Shown: in pieces, positions 8,587 to 16,651 of the stretch
Layout of the letters: the number at the start of each line of letters is the position of its first letter
Position numbering within the stretch: position 1 is the first letter of the stretch
Notes under the pieces: model-generated
What the model was told of the DNA's origin: nothing
Seen by the model: only the letters and a program-made list of their open reading frames with translations
Database searches by the model: none
Made by a program: the position numbers and the translations under genes
Source of the DNA: Candidatus Thiosymbion ectosymbiont of Catanema sp. Cochon2018
Lineage (GTDB): Bacteria; Pseudomonadota; Gammaproteobacteria; Chromatiales; Chromatiaceae
NCBI GenBank assembly: GCA_011392765.1
Contig: WYCW01000004.1
Location: forward strand, 108,032-172,031
Direction: 5' to 3'
DNA length: 64,000 nucleotides

Positions 8587-9141
8587 ATGTATATTGATAA
8601 CGGAGAACTGGCTCCCGCTTTGAGACAAGGAGACATTATCTCCTCAGTTCATATTCTGGGCGCGATTAATCTGAAAACCGTCCAGTATGCAGCTACTTCG
8701 GATGCGATTGGCAAGTCTAGTTACCAGTCGTGGCAAGTTCCAAAACCACCCGAATTCCTCGACGCAATGGTGCTTTCTCACAGCTGTGAAATCGCACTAA
8801 AAAACAAAGTCAAACTTACAAGCATAATTCTTGCTCCCATTCGTGACATTCACACCGCTACTTCGCAGGAACGTATTGAAGAGCTTATTGCAAGTAACTT
8901 AATCGACAAAGAAGAGCCACGCGCGAGTTATCTGAAGTATTTCTATCTCGAACCTAATGTACAATTTCAATTTGAGCGTGGAGCAGTTGTTGATTTCTCC
9001 AAGTGCTTTAGTGTGCGAAAGCAGGCTTACGATATGCTCTTAAAGAAGAAGGTTGCAGAACTTCAGGAAGAAATTAGATTAAGCATGGCACTGAAACTCT
9101 CACTGTATTTTTACCGCGCCCAGGAACCTCGTGCTACCTGA
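8587..9141 (+). CDS. hypothetical protein with LRQGDII and VLSHSCEI motifs
   Basis: 184 residues. The N-terminus reads LAPALRQGDIISSVHILG, and about residue 60 comes AMVLSHSCEIALKNKVKLTSIILAPI. Proteins with a (V/L)LS(Q/H)SC(D/E) turn after an LxQGDI start occur widely as uncharacterised partners in accessory loci, from memory; I cannot name a family. The C-terminal third is predicted helical. It is the last gene of the tight AT-rich operon, and downstream sequence returns to GC-rich repeat DNA. Confidence 0.65.
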   Translation: MYIDNGELAPALRQGDIISSVHILGAINLKTVQYAATSDAIGKSSYQSWQVPKPPEFLDAMVLSHSCEIALKNKVKLTSIILAPIRDIHTATSQERIEELIASNLIDKEEPRASYLKYFYLEPNVQFQFERGAVVDFSKCFSVRKQAYDMLLKKKVAELQEEIRLSMALKLSLYFYRAQEPRAT

Positions 9142-9490
9142 ATGGTAACGCCCAACAAAAGCCTGCAGCCGCTCGGCGAGGTCATCACCGAGTTCCGGCT
9201 CTGTGGCATTAGGAGCATTCGTGGATGTCCCCCATCTCATCACTGTATTTCCGCCAGCGGTTGAGGTTAACGATAGCCGGCGATTGAGTCACAGCGGCAG
9301 ATTGTCGTTGCTGCGTTCGATCGCTTCGGCGGTCTTGATGACGAGATATTCTGCGGGATCAGTGCCGAAGCCAGCCGCCAAAGCCCCTCTCCGTAACTTC
9401 AGGTATCCTTAACTTCCAGATAAGATCCCTGATCGGACAGCCGGGAGGGGATCTCTCCGGCCTCCATCACGCAGTGCAGGCTCCGCAGCC
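9142..9490. other. non-coding stretch
   Basis: About 350 bp between the AT-rich operon and the rnfD fragment. I see no supported gene or clear repeat. Short open frames lack any family resemblance or ribosome-binding site. Confidence 0.5.
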
Positions 9491-9630
9491 ATGAACGAGG
9501 TTGAGTTGAAGCCCAAGGACCCCAAGCTGCTGGTCCGGCCAGCGCCCCTGCTCAAGCAGCCTCTGACCACCCCCAAGGCCATGGGCGATGTGGCGCTCAC
9601 CCCTGGCGCCGGCGACCCTGGCCGGGGTCT
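9491..9630 (+). pseudogene. 5' fragment of rnfD (duplicate)
   Basis: The first roughly 45 codons (MNEVELKPKDPKLLVRPAPL and onward) are almost identical to the intact rnfD at 16652, including the GCTCCGCAGCC just before the start. Frame and homology break at about 9600-9630, and a family A MITE follows at 9635. The matching upstream sequence begins where element E1 ends at the intact copy. This is a truncated duplication, not a working gene. Confidence 0.88.
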
Positions 9631-9634
9631 GGGG

Positions 9635-9852
9635 CAATGCCATTAAGTTAGTCGTAGTGTTGGGCACGCCCACCGTCCACAGATGCGGTTCGCGCCTGGC
9701 GGTGGTGCAGTCCGGAAAGGACAACACACGCTCACCGCATCCTACGGGCTTTGCCCAACCTACGAAGCGCGCGAATCAATCCGCGAGGATTCGTGTGATT
9801 TGTGAGGTTTCCTCTCTTTTGCTGGCCGGTAACGCTTAACTTAATGGCATTG
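9635..9852. repeat. MITE family A with perfect 10-bp target duplication
   Basis: Starts CAATGCCATTAAGTTAG and ends CTTAACTTAATGGCATTG, forming terminal inverted repeats. GGGTCTGGGG stands on both sides (9625-9634 and 9853-9862), a perfect 10-bp target duplication. The interior holds an inverted copy of the repeat at 60367-60460 (CACCGTCCACAGATGCGG and so on) and a damaged version of the CGCGAATC palindrome found in the other copies. Non-coding. Confidence 0.88.
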
Positions 9853-9879
9853 GGGTCTGGGGTAGGGGTAAACTTTATA

Positions 9880-9999
9880 GAGTCTGGCTAAAAACTAACA
9901 CATTGATTTTAAATCGGTAGCTTACCCGTAAAAGCTGGGTTTCGTTCCTCAACCCAGCCTACCGCCTACTATGACCTATAACCCTTTTTTAGACAGCCT
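9880..9999. repeat. MITE family C, copy 2
   Basis: Ends GAGTCTGGCTAAAAACTAAC and TTTTTTAGACAGCCT, interior with the shared AAAGCTGGGTTTCGTTCC motif. The left terminus has diverged, so the target duplication cannot be read cleanly. It directly follows the family A element. Confidence 0.7.
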
Positions 10000-10008
10000 A
10001 TTAAGTGG

Positions 10009-10130
10009 TGATAGGCCACCCAGCGGCCCGATAATCGTTCAGACTCCCACTGCTTCTGCCGTCCTTGGCGTCTGGATTCCGGTACTCCCTGCCAGAATGA
10101 CGAGGTGGGACCTGACACCTACCATCTTGA
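10009..10130. repeat. REP-like palindromic sequence
   Basis: Resembles the sequence behind ahcY at 2100-2190 (GTTCAGACTCCCACTG, then a GGATTCCGGTACTCCCTGCC / AGAATGACGAGGTGG segment). Interspersed non-coding repeat just upstream of the ISAs1-family transposase. Confidence 0.5.
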
Positions 10131-10240
10131 CACCCCCTTGGGCAGGGCAAACGCATCAGAAGATTACGATATACTTCTAAAGAAAGCATGCTATAACCTC
10201 CGCAACCTGCTGCTGAAGCAATGTTACGGAGGTTCAAGAG

Positions 10241-11377
10241 TTGTCGTTCGAAGATTCGGATTACTCGCTGATCAAGCATTTTCGCCATCTGGAAGATCCA
10301 CGAGAGAGCACGAAATCTCGTCATAACTTGCTGGATATGATTGCCATTTCGATTGCTGCGGTGATCTGTGGTGCCAACGACTGGGTGAGCATCGCCGCGT
10401 TCGCCCGGGCCAAGGAGGCGTGGCTGCGCCAGTTTCTGGATCTGGGCAACGGGATTCCCTCGCACGATACCTTCGGGCGGGTGTTCTCTCTGCTCGCGCC
10501 ATCGGCGTTCGAGGCGTGCTTTCGATCGTGGGTGAGCGCGGTTCGCCAATGCCTAGCGGAGGAGGTGGTCGCCATCGACGGCAAGTCCGTTCGTCGCTCG
10601 CACAACCGCGGCGCTGGCTTAGGTGCGCTGCATATGGTCAGCGCGTGGGCTACGGAGAATCGCGTGGTGCTGGGGCAGGTAGCCACCGAAGCGAAGTCCA
10701 ATGAGATCACGGCGATTCCGCGTCTGCTCGAGTGCCTGGTGTTGGAGGGGTGCATTGTCACCATTGATGCCATGGGCTGTCAGACGAAGATCGCCGAGCA
10801 GATCATCGCGGCCGGCGGTGCCTATGTCCTGGCGCTCAAAGGCAATCAAGGGGCCCTGGCCGATGAGGTCGAAGAGGCGTTCATCGATGCCGATGCCAAG
10901 GAGTATGCGGGGTTGGACTCGCAGGTCATCGAGACGAACGAGCGCGCTCATGGTCGCGTGGAGACCCGCCGCTACCGCACCTTGGGCGATCTTGACGGCG
11001 TGCCCCGTAGCGCGCTGTGGAAGGGGTTGAATATGATTGGCATGGTCGAGTCGCAACGCGGGGTCAACGGCAAGACGTCCAGCGAATATCGCTTCTACAT
11101 CGGTAGCATCGGGACCGGTGCCGCGCGTTTTGCACGCGCCGTACGCGGGCATTGGGGAATCGAAAACGATCTGCACTGGAGCCTCGATGTTGCTTTCCGC
11201 GAGGACGAGTCCCGGCTCCGGGATCTGCGGGCGCGTGAGAATTTCGCCGTGCTTCGTCACATCGCGCTGACACGTCTAAAGAATGACAAGCGCGAGAACA
11301 TGGGTATCTACAACAAGCGCCTGAAAGCCGGATGGGACGACAACTACTTGTCATGCTTGCTGTTCCAGACCGGATGA
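10241..11377 (+). CDS. ISAs1-family transposase
   Basis: 378 residues from a TTG preceded by GGAGG nine bases upstream. The N-terminal HFRHLEDPRESTKSRHNLLDMI, the central VVAIDGKSVRRS and VTIDAMGCQ segments with the DDE aspartates, and C-terminal RGHWGIENDLHWSLDVAFREDESR are typical of ISAs1 (IS1358-like) DDE transposases. It is full length and looks intact. The element's terminal inverted repeats were not identified with confidence. On its right it abuts the IS481-family element, and the two reading frames overlap in opposite directions. Confidence 0.92.
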   Translation: MSFEDSDYSLIKHFRHLEDPRESTKSRHNLLDMIAISIAAVICGANDWVSIAAFARAKEAWLRQFLDLGNGIPSHDTFGRVFSLLAPSAFEACFRSWVSAVRQCLAEEVVAIDGKSVRRSHNRGAGLGALHMVSAWATENRVVLGQVATEAKSNEITAIPRLLECLVLEGCIVTIDAMGCQTKIAEQIIAAGGAYVLALKGNQGALADEVEEAFIDADAKEYAGLDSQVIETNERAHGRVETRRYRTLGDLDGVPRSALWKGLNMIGMVESQRGVNGKTSSEYRFYIGSIGTGAARFARAVRGHWGIENDLHWSLDVAFREDESRLRDLRARENFAVLRHIALTRLKNDKRENMGIYNKRLKAGWDDNYLSCLLFQTG

Positions 11378-12397
11378 GACACCCTCAGGCAAGCCCTTCC
11401 GAGCATTCGAATAGTAGCTGTCAAGTCCCGCCAGATTATAGACACGTTTTTTGAAGAGGTTCGGATGTCTCTGATACCAATCCTTCATGGCCTGAAGGGG
11501 AGGGATATGGCCCAATGCCTTCTGCGGGATGTGCTGATTATAGACCTGGACGTAGCGTTTGATGGTATCAGCCAGGTGCTCGGCGGAGTCGAAGCGGGTG
11601 GTGGCCAAGACCTCGGCGATGCGACCATTGAAGCGTTCAATCATACCGTTGGTTTGGGGGGTCCTGGGCTTGGTGAGGCGATGCTCGATCCGGTGGTCGG
11701 TACACACCCGATCGAAGGCGTGGGCACCGGTCGGCTGGCGCTGGCCGGTAGCACAGAAGCGGTCGGTAAATTCCTTGCCGTTGTCGGTGAGGACCTTGGT
11801 GATGGTGAACGGAGCCCGGTCGATCAGGCGCGTGAGGAAGCCGCTGGCGGACCGTGCTGACTTGTTTTCAAGGCGCTCCACGTACACCCAGCGGGGGGCG
11901 CGATCAATGGCAGCGAACAGGTAACTGCGTTGGTCCTCGTCTGGCATCTGCGGCAGATACTTTACGTCCACATGGACGAAGCCGGGATCATACGCCTTGA
12001 AGGTCTTCACGGGTGTCTTGGTGCCTTCCTCCTTCGGCATCAACGCCTTGAGGTTAGACACCCCGTGGCGGCGCAAACAGCGGTCCAGGCCCGAGCGGGA
12101 CACCGCGGGGTGGATGAACTCGTGGGTCACTGCCAGCAGGTCATCCCGGGGCAACAGGAGCGTCTCGCGCAACGCCACCACCACCGCTTCTTGGGCCGCA
12201 TTGAGGGTCGTGTGGAGCCGTTGCGGGCGGTGCGACACATCTGCCGTCCCCGCGCGTTGACGCCATTTCGCAACCGTATGGCGGTTGAGGTTGTACGCCT
12301 CGGCCAACTCGCGGTTGGTCACCGATTGCGGTTGGGCCTGTATTTCCAGACGAATCGCCGGTGTGGTGCGGGCATTCTGGTGCAGTTGGATGTTCAT
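11351..12397 (-). CDS. IS481-family transposase
   Basis: 348 residues: N-terminal helix-turn-helix (SVTNRELAEAYNLNRHTVAKWRQRAG) then an integrase core with FVHVDVKYLPQMPD, LTDNGKEFTDRF and TNGMIERFNGRIAE (DDE residues). A natural terminus is expected near YNLAGLDS at the element end. Instead the frame runs on about 20 codons past the terminal repeat into DNA next to the ISAs1 gene, so the C-terminal tail is foreign. A close relative with a frameshift lies at 56074-57048. Confidence 0.92.
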   Translation of the reverse strand: MNIQLHQNARTTPAIRLEIQAQPQSVTNRELAEAYNLNRHTVAKWRQRAGTADVSHRPQRLHTTLNAAQEAVVVALRETLLLPRDDLLAVTHEFIHPAVSRSGLDRCLRRHGVSNLKALMPKEEGTKTPVKTFKAYDPGFVHVDVKYLPQMPDEDQRSYLFAAIDRAPRWVYVERLENKSARSASGFLTRLIDRAPFTITKVLTDNGKEFTDRFCATGQRQPTGAHAFDRVCTDHRIEHRLTKPRTPQTNGMIERFNGRIAEVLATTRFDSAEHLADTIKRYVQVYNQHIPQKALGHIPPLQAMKDWYQRHPNLFKKRVYNLAGLDSYYSNARKGLPEGVSSGLEQQA

Positions 12398-12579
12398 GAT
12401 GGGTACTGACTCGATTCAGGTTTCGGGGTACGCTACAACAGTGGTTAGGCTTTGCCGACCTACCCCTCGTCTGCCTTCGCGTTTCCCTCTCCTCCCTCCC
12501 CGGCAAGCAAGCGTAAAACCTCTCTCGCCTGCAACAGAGGATAGCTCCTTCTCGGTATATAATCACACGGGACCTGACA
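11419..12579. mobile_element. IS481-family element with terminal inverted repeats
   Basis: Ends TGTCAAGTCCCGCC at 11419 and, inverted, TGTCAGGTCCCGTG at 12579. The terminal TGT and an ATTATA shortly inside each end match the family pattern. Flanks GTAGC and TCAAG do not match, so there is no target duplication: one side was probably rearranged after insertion. The right end interrupts the reading frame that continues to 13373. Confidence 0.82.
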
Positions 12580-12581
12580 TC

Positions 12582-13373
12582 AAGGAGATCCTGGCTTCAT
12601 ATACCAGCAGCCGCGCGGTCAACGAGCTCATGACGGCCATCCGTGGCGGCGAGGCCCTGGACGACTTCTTACGCAACCGCATGATCGAGGATGATCTTCC
12701 CATCTTGTTCTGGGAACGGGTGTACCGCAAGCTCTGCGGGGAGGATGATCGCAGGCTAGGTCGACAATGTACCGAACCCGTGGATCATGTGGTGGATTAT
12801 GCCTATGTCCCGGTCTCCGGCGACTGGACCGAGGAGGTCTGGCTATCACTGGATGCCCTTCATTTTTGGCTGAATACCCTGAAGGATCTCGCCGATACGG
12901 GAGGACGGAGTGCCACCGAGGAACGAGCAGCGTTTATGCGTGCATTGGTAAAAGTCCTGGAGACCGAGATCGGCAAACCGCTCAAGACCCAGACGGGGGA
13001 AAGCATCGAGGAGTTCGTGCGGCGCAAATCCGGCCTGCCGGTCCGCGCCCACAGCCCACTGTTGCAGTATCAGATCCCGGAGCTGCGGCAGATCGAGCCC
13101 TGCGAACTGCGCCGGCTGAAACGTTGGGCCAGCTCCATCTATGAGCTGCTCAACGGGATCAAGGCATCGCCCAAGCTCAAACCATCCTTTACCCTCGAGG
13201 ACAACACCAGCAAATGCAGCGGCATAACAGACAAGGGACGCAAGCTAGCAAAGATGAGGCTGGCTCCGGCTTCCAGTTGGAAACGGCTGGGTAGGGATGA
13301 GCGGGCGACGTTCGAGCATGAGATCGCCGGTGGTCTGATCCGTTATTGGCTGCCCCAGGAATACCTGCCGTGA
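12582..13373 (+). CDS. unknown protein, 5'-truncated by IS481, partner of ABC genes
   Basis: About 264 codons of open frame from the IS481 end (IKEILASYTSSRAVNELMTAI) to a stop overlapping the ABC ATPase. No ATG is available before 12630, so the native N-terminus has probably been lost or the gene is now started internally. It is soluble, rich in Trp and Leu, and ends with RYWLPQEYLP. I recognise no family. Position suggests it worked with the ABC ATPase and permease downstream (GTGA overlap). Whether the operon is still expressed, perhaps from an IS promoter, cannot be told. Confidence 0.6.
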   Translation, partial: KEILASYTSSRAVNELMTAIRGGEALDDFLRNRMIEDDLPILFWERVYRKLCGEDDRRLGRQCTEPVDHVVDYAYVPVSGDWTEEVWLSLDALHFWLNTLKDLADTGGRSATEERAAFMRALVKVLETEIGKPLKTQTGESIEEFVRRKSGLPVRAHSPLLQYQIPELRQIEPCELRRLKRWASSIYELLNGIKASPKLKPSFTLEDNTSKCSGITDKGRKLAKMRLAPASSWKRLGRDERATFEHEIAGGLIRYWLPQEYLP

Positions 13374-14137
13374 TCCACTGTGAGGTCGAGGGACTGACCG
13401 GAGGCTGGCACCTGGACCGTCCCGTACTCCGGAAGATTACCCTGGTTCTTCCCGGGGATCGGCCACAGGTCCCCCTGATGGGCCCCAGCGGCAAGGGCAA
13501 AAGCACCCTGCTCTATCACCTGGCCGCACTCAAATGGCCCTTCGACGGTACGGTGCGTTGGGACATCGAGGGCAAACGCTTCCGGTGGGGACACTCCGGC
13601 ACCGGCCTGTCGTCGGTGGAGGCCGTTCGCCTGCGCCGGGAGTATTTCGGCTTCGCCTTTCAGGACAGTACCCTCTCCAACCACTTCTCGGTCCGGGAAA
13701 ACCTGGCCTATCCCCTGTTGCTGCAGGGTGTCCGTAATCGGGCGGCCCAGGACCGTGCCGAGGAGACTTTAGAGAAAGTCCTGGACCAGGATGAACGCAG
13801 GGAGATGGGCGATCTATTGCGCCGGATGCCCTCCGAGCTCTCGGGCGGGCAACGCCAACGGGTCGCCCTCGCCCAAGCCATGGTGCACTCGCCCAAGATA
13901 TTGTTCGCGGACGAGCCTACCGGGAACCTGGACATCCAGACCCGGAGGGACATCATCAACCTTGCGCTCAAGGAGTGGGTGGATAAGGGAAAGGCCCGTA
14001 AGTTGGTCTGGATCACCCACTATGAGAATGAGCCCGCGGACATGGGAAGCGACTATCGCCTGTTCCTCGATTCCGATGGTTGTTTTTGGGAGCGGCGTTA
14101 CCGGGGTCCCGGTGGTCCCCGGTGGGTGAGGGAGTAA
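13370..14137 (+). CDS. ABC transporter ATP-binding protein (LolD/MacB type)
   Basis: 255 residues using the GTG that overlaps the previous stop; a start eight codons earlier is also open. Walker A GPSGKGKST at 38-46, a Q-loop FAFQDS near 95-100, signature LSGGQRQR at 157-164, Walker B ILFADEPTGNLD at 177-188. It resembles the MacB/LolD/FtsE group that powers FtsX-like permeases rather than classical importers. Its permease follows after 6 bp. Unlike typical MacB loci there is no adaptor (MacA-like) gene here. Confidence 0.88.
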   Translation: MIHCEVEGLTGGWHLDRPVLRKITLVLPGDRPQVPLMGPSGKGKSTLLYHLAALKWPFDGTVRWDIEGKRFRWGHSGTGLSSVEAVRLRREYFGFAFQDSTLSNHFSVRENLAYPLLLQGVRNRAAQDRAEETLEKVLDQDERREMGDLLRRMPSELSGGQRQRVALAQAMVHSPKILFADEPTGNLDIQTRRDIINLALKEWVDKGKARKLVWITHYENEPADMGSDYRLFLDSDGCFWERRYRGPGGPRWVRE

Positions 14138-14143
14138 TCGGAG

Positions 14144-16066
14144 ATGGCACAGGCCAAGGCCACCGCGATTCGTCTCGGTCTGATCGAGCTGAGACGCGGG
14201 ATTCCTTTCTCCGAAGGCCGAGATTTCACCGGCAGATGGGATTTTCTCTGGCTCATCCTGCTGCTCGGGCTGACACTCGCTATTGCCCTGTTGTTGCTCG
14301 CCGCGCGCCAGGGGATCTTGGACCGGTTGCTGGATGTCTCCCTGGCCGTGGTCCCTGGGCATGGTGTCCCCATCTGGGTGCGCGGCAAACCGCGCGAGAG
14401 CGGCGATGCCTTGTCGCTGCAGCAGTTGGAGCGCATCGGGAATCCGGACGAGGGGATTTGGGTTTATCCCTATCGGGATGTGCTGAGCTCCGATATTCGC
14501 CTCCCCGGAACCCACGAGGTCGTCGGGGGAGAAGGCGTGTGGCGCCCGCTGCCGCAAGACGCCCACGGCGTGGGGGAAGAGTTCGTCAGCGAACCCCTGA
14601 TCTGGGCGGTATTCGGTGATGATCCCCTATGGCGAACGGCCCTGTCCGCCGCGCCCGAGCTGATCGAGCGGGCGCGCGCGGGGATCCTGCCCCTGGTGGT
14701 CCTGAACCGGCGTGCCTTTCGGCGTCTGGATTGCGGGCCTTATTCCCAGGCCCTGGAGGCCGCCGGGCGCGCGGCCAGGCTGGTCCCGGATTTCGATTTC
14801 AGTAGGATGCAGGCGCCGGTAGTGGACGATATACCCGACTGCCTGCGGAATAATTACATCTGGCTACGGGTGAAGCCGGGCCCGGACGGTGAGCTGCATC
14901 GCTTCCGTATCCTGTGGGTAGATCGGCTGCCCACCTTCGAGGAGGTGGCCATGCTGTTTCCGATGAATTTTTATACGGCCATGAAGCTCGCCCAATTCGA
15001 TGCCGATCTGCATTTTTTCCCCGAGCGGTTGGGAGCAGCCGGGATCCGCCTGACTGCCCTTGAGATACATCCCGGACGTGAAGGTAGCTACTCGGACGAG
15101 GAACTGGAGCAGTTTCGGGCCTGCCTGGGTTTGGACTGGATGCGACGGCGCGCAAGGCTGCAATTTCCCTTCCCGGTAGCCGAGAACGCCGTCGAGGCTT
15201 GCGCGAATGAGGCAGGACTACGCTTCCTGCGCGAGGTGCCGACCGGCAATTCCCAACCCTATCTGATCACCGGCGGTACCCCCAGCAAGGGTAGCCTGTT
15301 CCATTTCATTGAGGGGGGACGGCGCCTGTGTCTGTCCCCCACAAAACGCACCCGGGGGGAGCCGAATCCCGAGCTGTGCGGAAGCGAGAGCGGACTCGAG
15401 GTGGTGGATCCGGTCCGGGGTAACGATTTCGACCGTGCCATTGTCTATGTCCCGGACCGCGAGCGGGTGTCGCAGGTGGTGAATCGTCTGGAGGAGCTGA
15501 CGACTGGGGAAGGAACGACCGCAGGAGGGACGGGCGCGACGGGGGATGCCTCCCAAGAGGCGGTCCTGACCATTCCCGGCCCTTACCGAGACGCGGTGCG
15601 TCGCTTCGGCTTCATGACGGCCGTGGTGGAACTCTTCAAGTGGCCCTTTGGTATCATCTTGGGCCTGTCTCTGCTGGTATTGTCTCTGGCCCAGATTGGG
15701 ATGGTCATCCAGCACCGCCGACACAGCTATGGGGTGTATCTCGCCAAGGGTATGGACGGTATGGCGATCCTGGCTATGCTGATGGTCCAGGTCTTTATCT
15801 GCCTGGCTGTCGGCCTGGTGCTCGCCGGTCTGGGTCTGGTCGGTGCGTCTCATTGGCTGGCCGGCGAGCTGGCCCTCCTGCTCGATAAACCCGAATTCGC
15901 GGGTCAGGTGTCTGTGACCGATTTGGCCCTTCTGCCATTCGAGTTGGGGAATGTCCTGCTGGTGGGGGCGATCGGATTGGTTTTCGTCTGGTTGGTCGCC
16001 GGCCTGCTGCTGCACCGAATTCTCTTTAAGAGATACATCGAACCGGCAGTACTTCTCTATGACTGA
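14144..16066 (+). CDS. FtsX/MacB-type ABC permease with large extracytoplasmic domain
   Basis: 640 residues. One membrane helix near residues 28-52, a hydrophilic region of about 430 residues likely in the periplasm, then three helices near 494-520, 539-572 and 604-630. This 1+3 topology is that of mechanotransmission ABC proteins (MacB, LolC/E, FtsX), which do not carry substrate through the membrane but transmit ATP hydrolysis to the periplasm. The large domain has no MacB periplasmic-core motif that I recognise. The client is unknown. Two large ATPases of unknown function lie further right on the opposite strand. Confidence 0.75.
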   Translation: MAQAKATAIRLGLIELRRGIPFSEGRDFTGRWDFLWLILLLGLTLAIALLLLAARQGILDRLLDVSLAVVPGHGVPIWVRGKPRESGDALSLQQLERIGNPDEGIWVYPYRDVLSSDIRLPGTHEVVGGEGVWRPLPQDAHGVGEEFVSEPLIWAVFGDDPLWRTALSAAPELIERARAGILPLVVLNRRAFRRLDCGPYSQALEAAGRAARLVPDFDFSRMQAPVVDDIPDCLRNNYIWLRVKPGPDGELHRFRILWVDRLPTFEEVAMLFPMNFYTAMKLAQFDADLHFFPERLGAAGIRLTALEIHPGREGSYSDEELEQFRACLGLDWMRRRARLQFPFPVAENAVEACANEAGLRFLREVPTGNSQPYLITGGTPSKGSLFHFIEGGRRLCLSPTKRTRGEPNPELCGSESGLEVVDPVRGNDFDRAIVYVPDRERVSQVVNRLEELTTGEGTTAGGTGATGDASQEAVLTIPGPYRDAVRRFGFMTAVVELFKWPFGIILGLSLLVLSLAQIGMVIQHRRHSYGVYLAKGMDGMAILAMLMVQVFICLAVGLVLAGLGLVGASHWLAGELALLLDKPEFAGQVSVTDLALLPFELGNVLLVGAIGLVFVWLVAGLLLHRILFKRYIEPAVLLYD

Positions 16067-16092
16067 AGTTTCACTGTTTTGACCAAGGCTGA

Positions 16093-16235
16093 GAGGCTGT
16101 CTAAAAAAGGGTCGTAGGCGGTAGGCTGGGTTGAGGAACGAAACCCAGCTGTTACGGGCAAGTTTGGTTTGCTGGGTCTCGTCCCTCGACCCAGCCTACC
16201 GGCTAAAATCAATGTGTTAGTTTTTAGACAGCTTC
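16093..16235. repeat. MITE family C, copy 3 (TSD TGA)
   Basis: Ends GAGGCTGTCTAAAAAAGG and TTTTTAGACAGCTTC, flanked by TGA on both sides. Contains GTAGGCTGGGTTGAGG and its inverted partner. Lies just behind the ABC permease gene. Confidence 0.8.
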
Positions 16236-16436
16236 TGAGGTAACGGGCGGATAGGGGTAGTATTCAGCGAGTTTGCTACGGTACCGACAGATCCAATCAA
16301 AAATTCCGGGCCCCGACTCTGTGTGCTGTATCGACTTCAAAAAAACGGGGAAACTTCCGCTGTGTGATTGAGGTGGGTGCACGGAATCTTTCGCTATCTG
16401 ATACCTGTAGAATCCCGGATAATTGTGAAAGACAAA
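16236..16436. other. non-coding spacer
   Basis: About 200 bp between the family C element and element E1. No gene or clear regulatory signal was seen. Confidence 0.4.
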
Positions 16437-16635
16437 CTAGCGAGGCTTCGCCTCAGACCGACGAGACGTGAGTTTTTTGTGCAGCGCACGAACTTGTTAT
16501 CCACGGATTACGCAGATTGTTGTGTTTTTAATCTGCGAGAATCTGCGTAATCTGCGGATAAACAAGAGGCATCTTTTTGTGCAGCGCACAAACTTGACTC
16601 ATTGGTAAAGATGCGGGGCCCTCAAGGGATCCTAG
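16437..16635 (+). repeat. CTAG-bounded modular element E1
   Basis: Begins CTAG-CGAGGCTTCGCCTCAG and ends CCCTCAAGGGATC-CTAG. A GAGGC/GCCTC hairpin lies next to the first end, and a TGTGCAGCGCACA palindrome about 50 bp before the other. The core is a large palindrome of the GATTACGCAGATT / AATCTGCGTAATC type. It ends 16 bp before the rnfD start codon. E2 on the far side of rnfDG is in the opposite orientation. Confidence 0.8.
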
Positions 16636-16651
16636 TGCACGCTCCGCAGCC

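Noticed and set aside
9203..9412. Short open frame after the AT-rich operon
   Set aside because: No ribosome-binding site, no resemblance to a known family, and it lies in non-coding DNA leading into the rnfD fragment.
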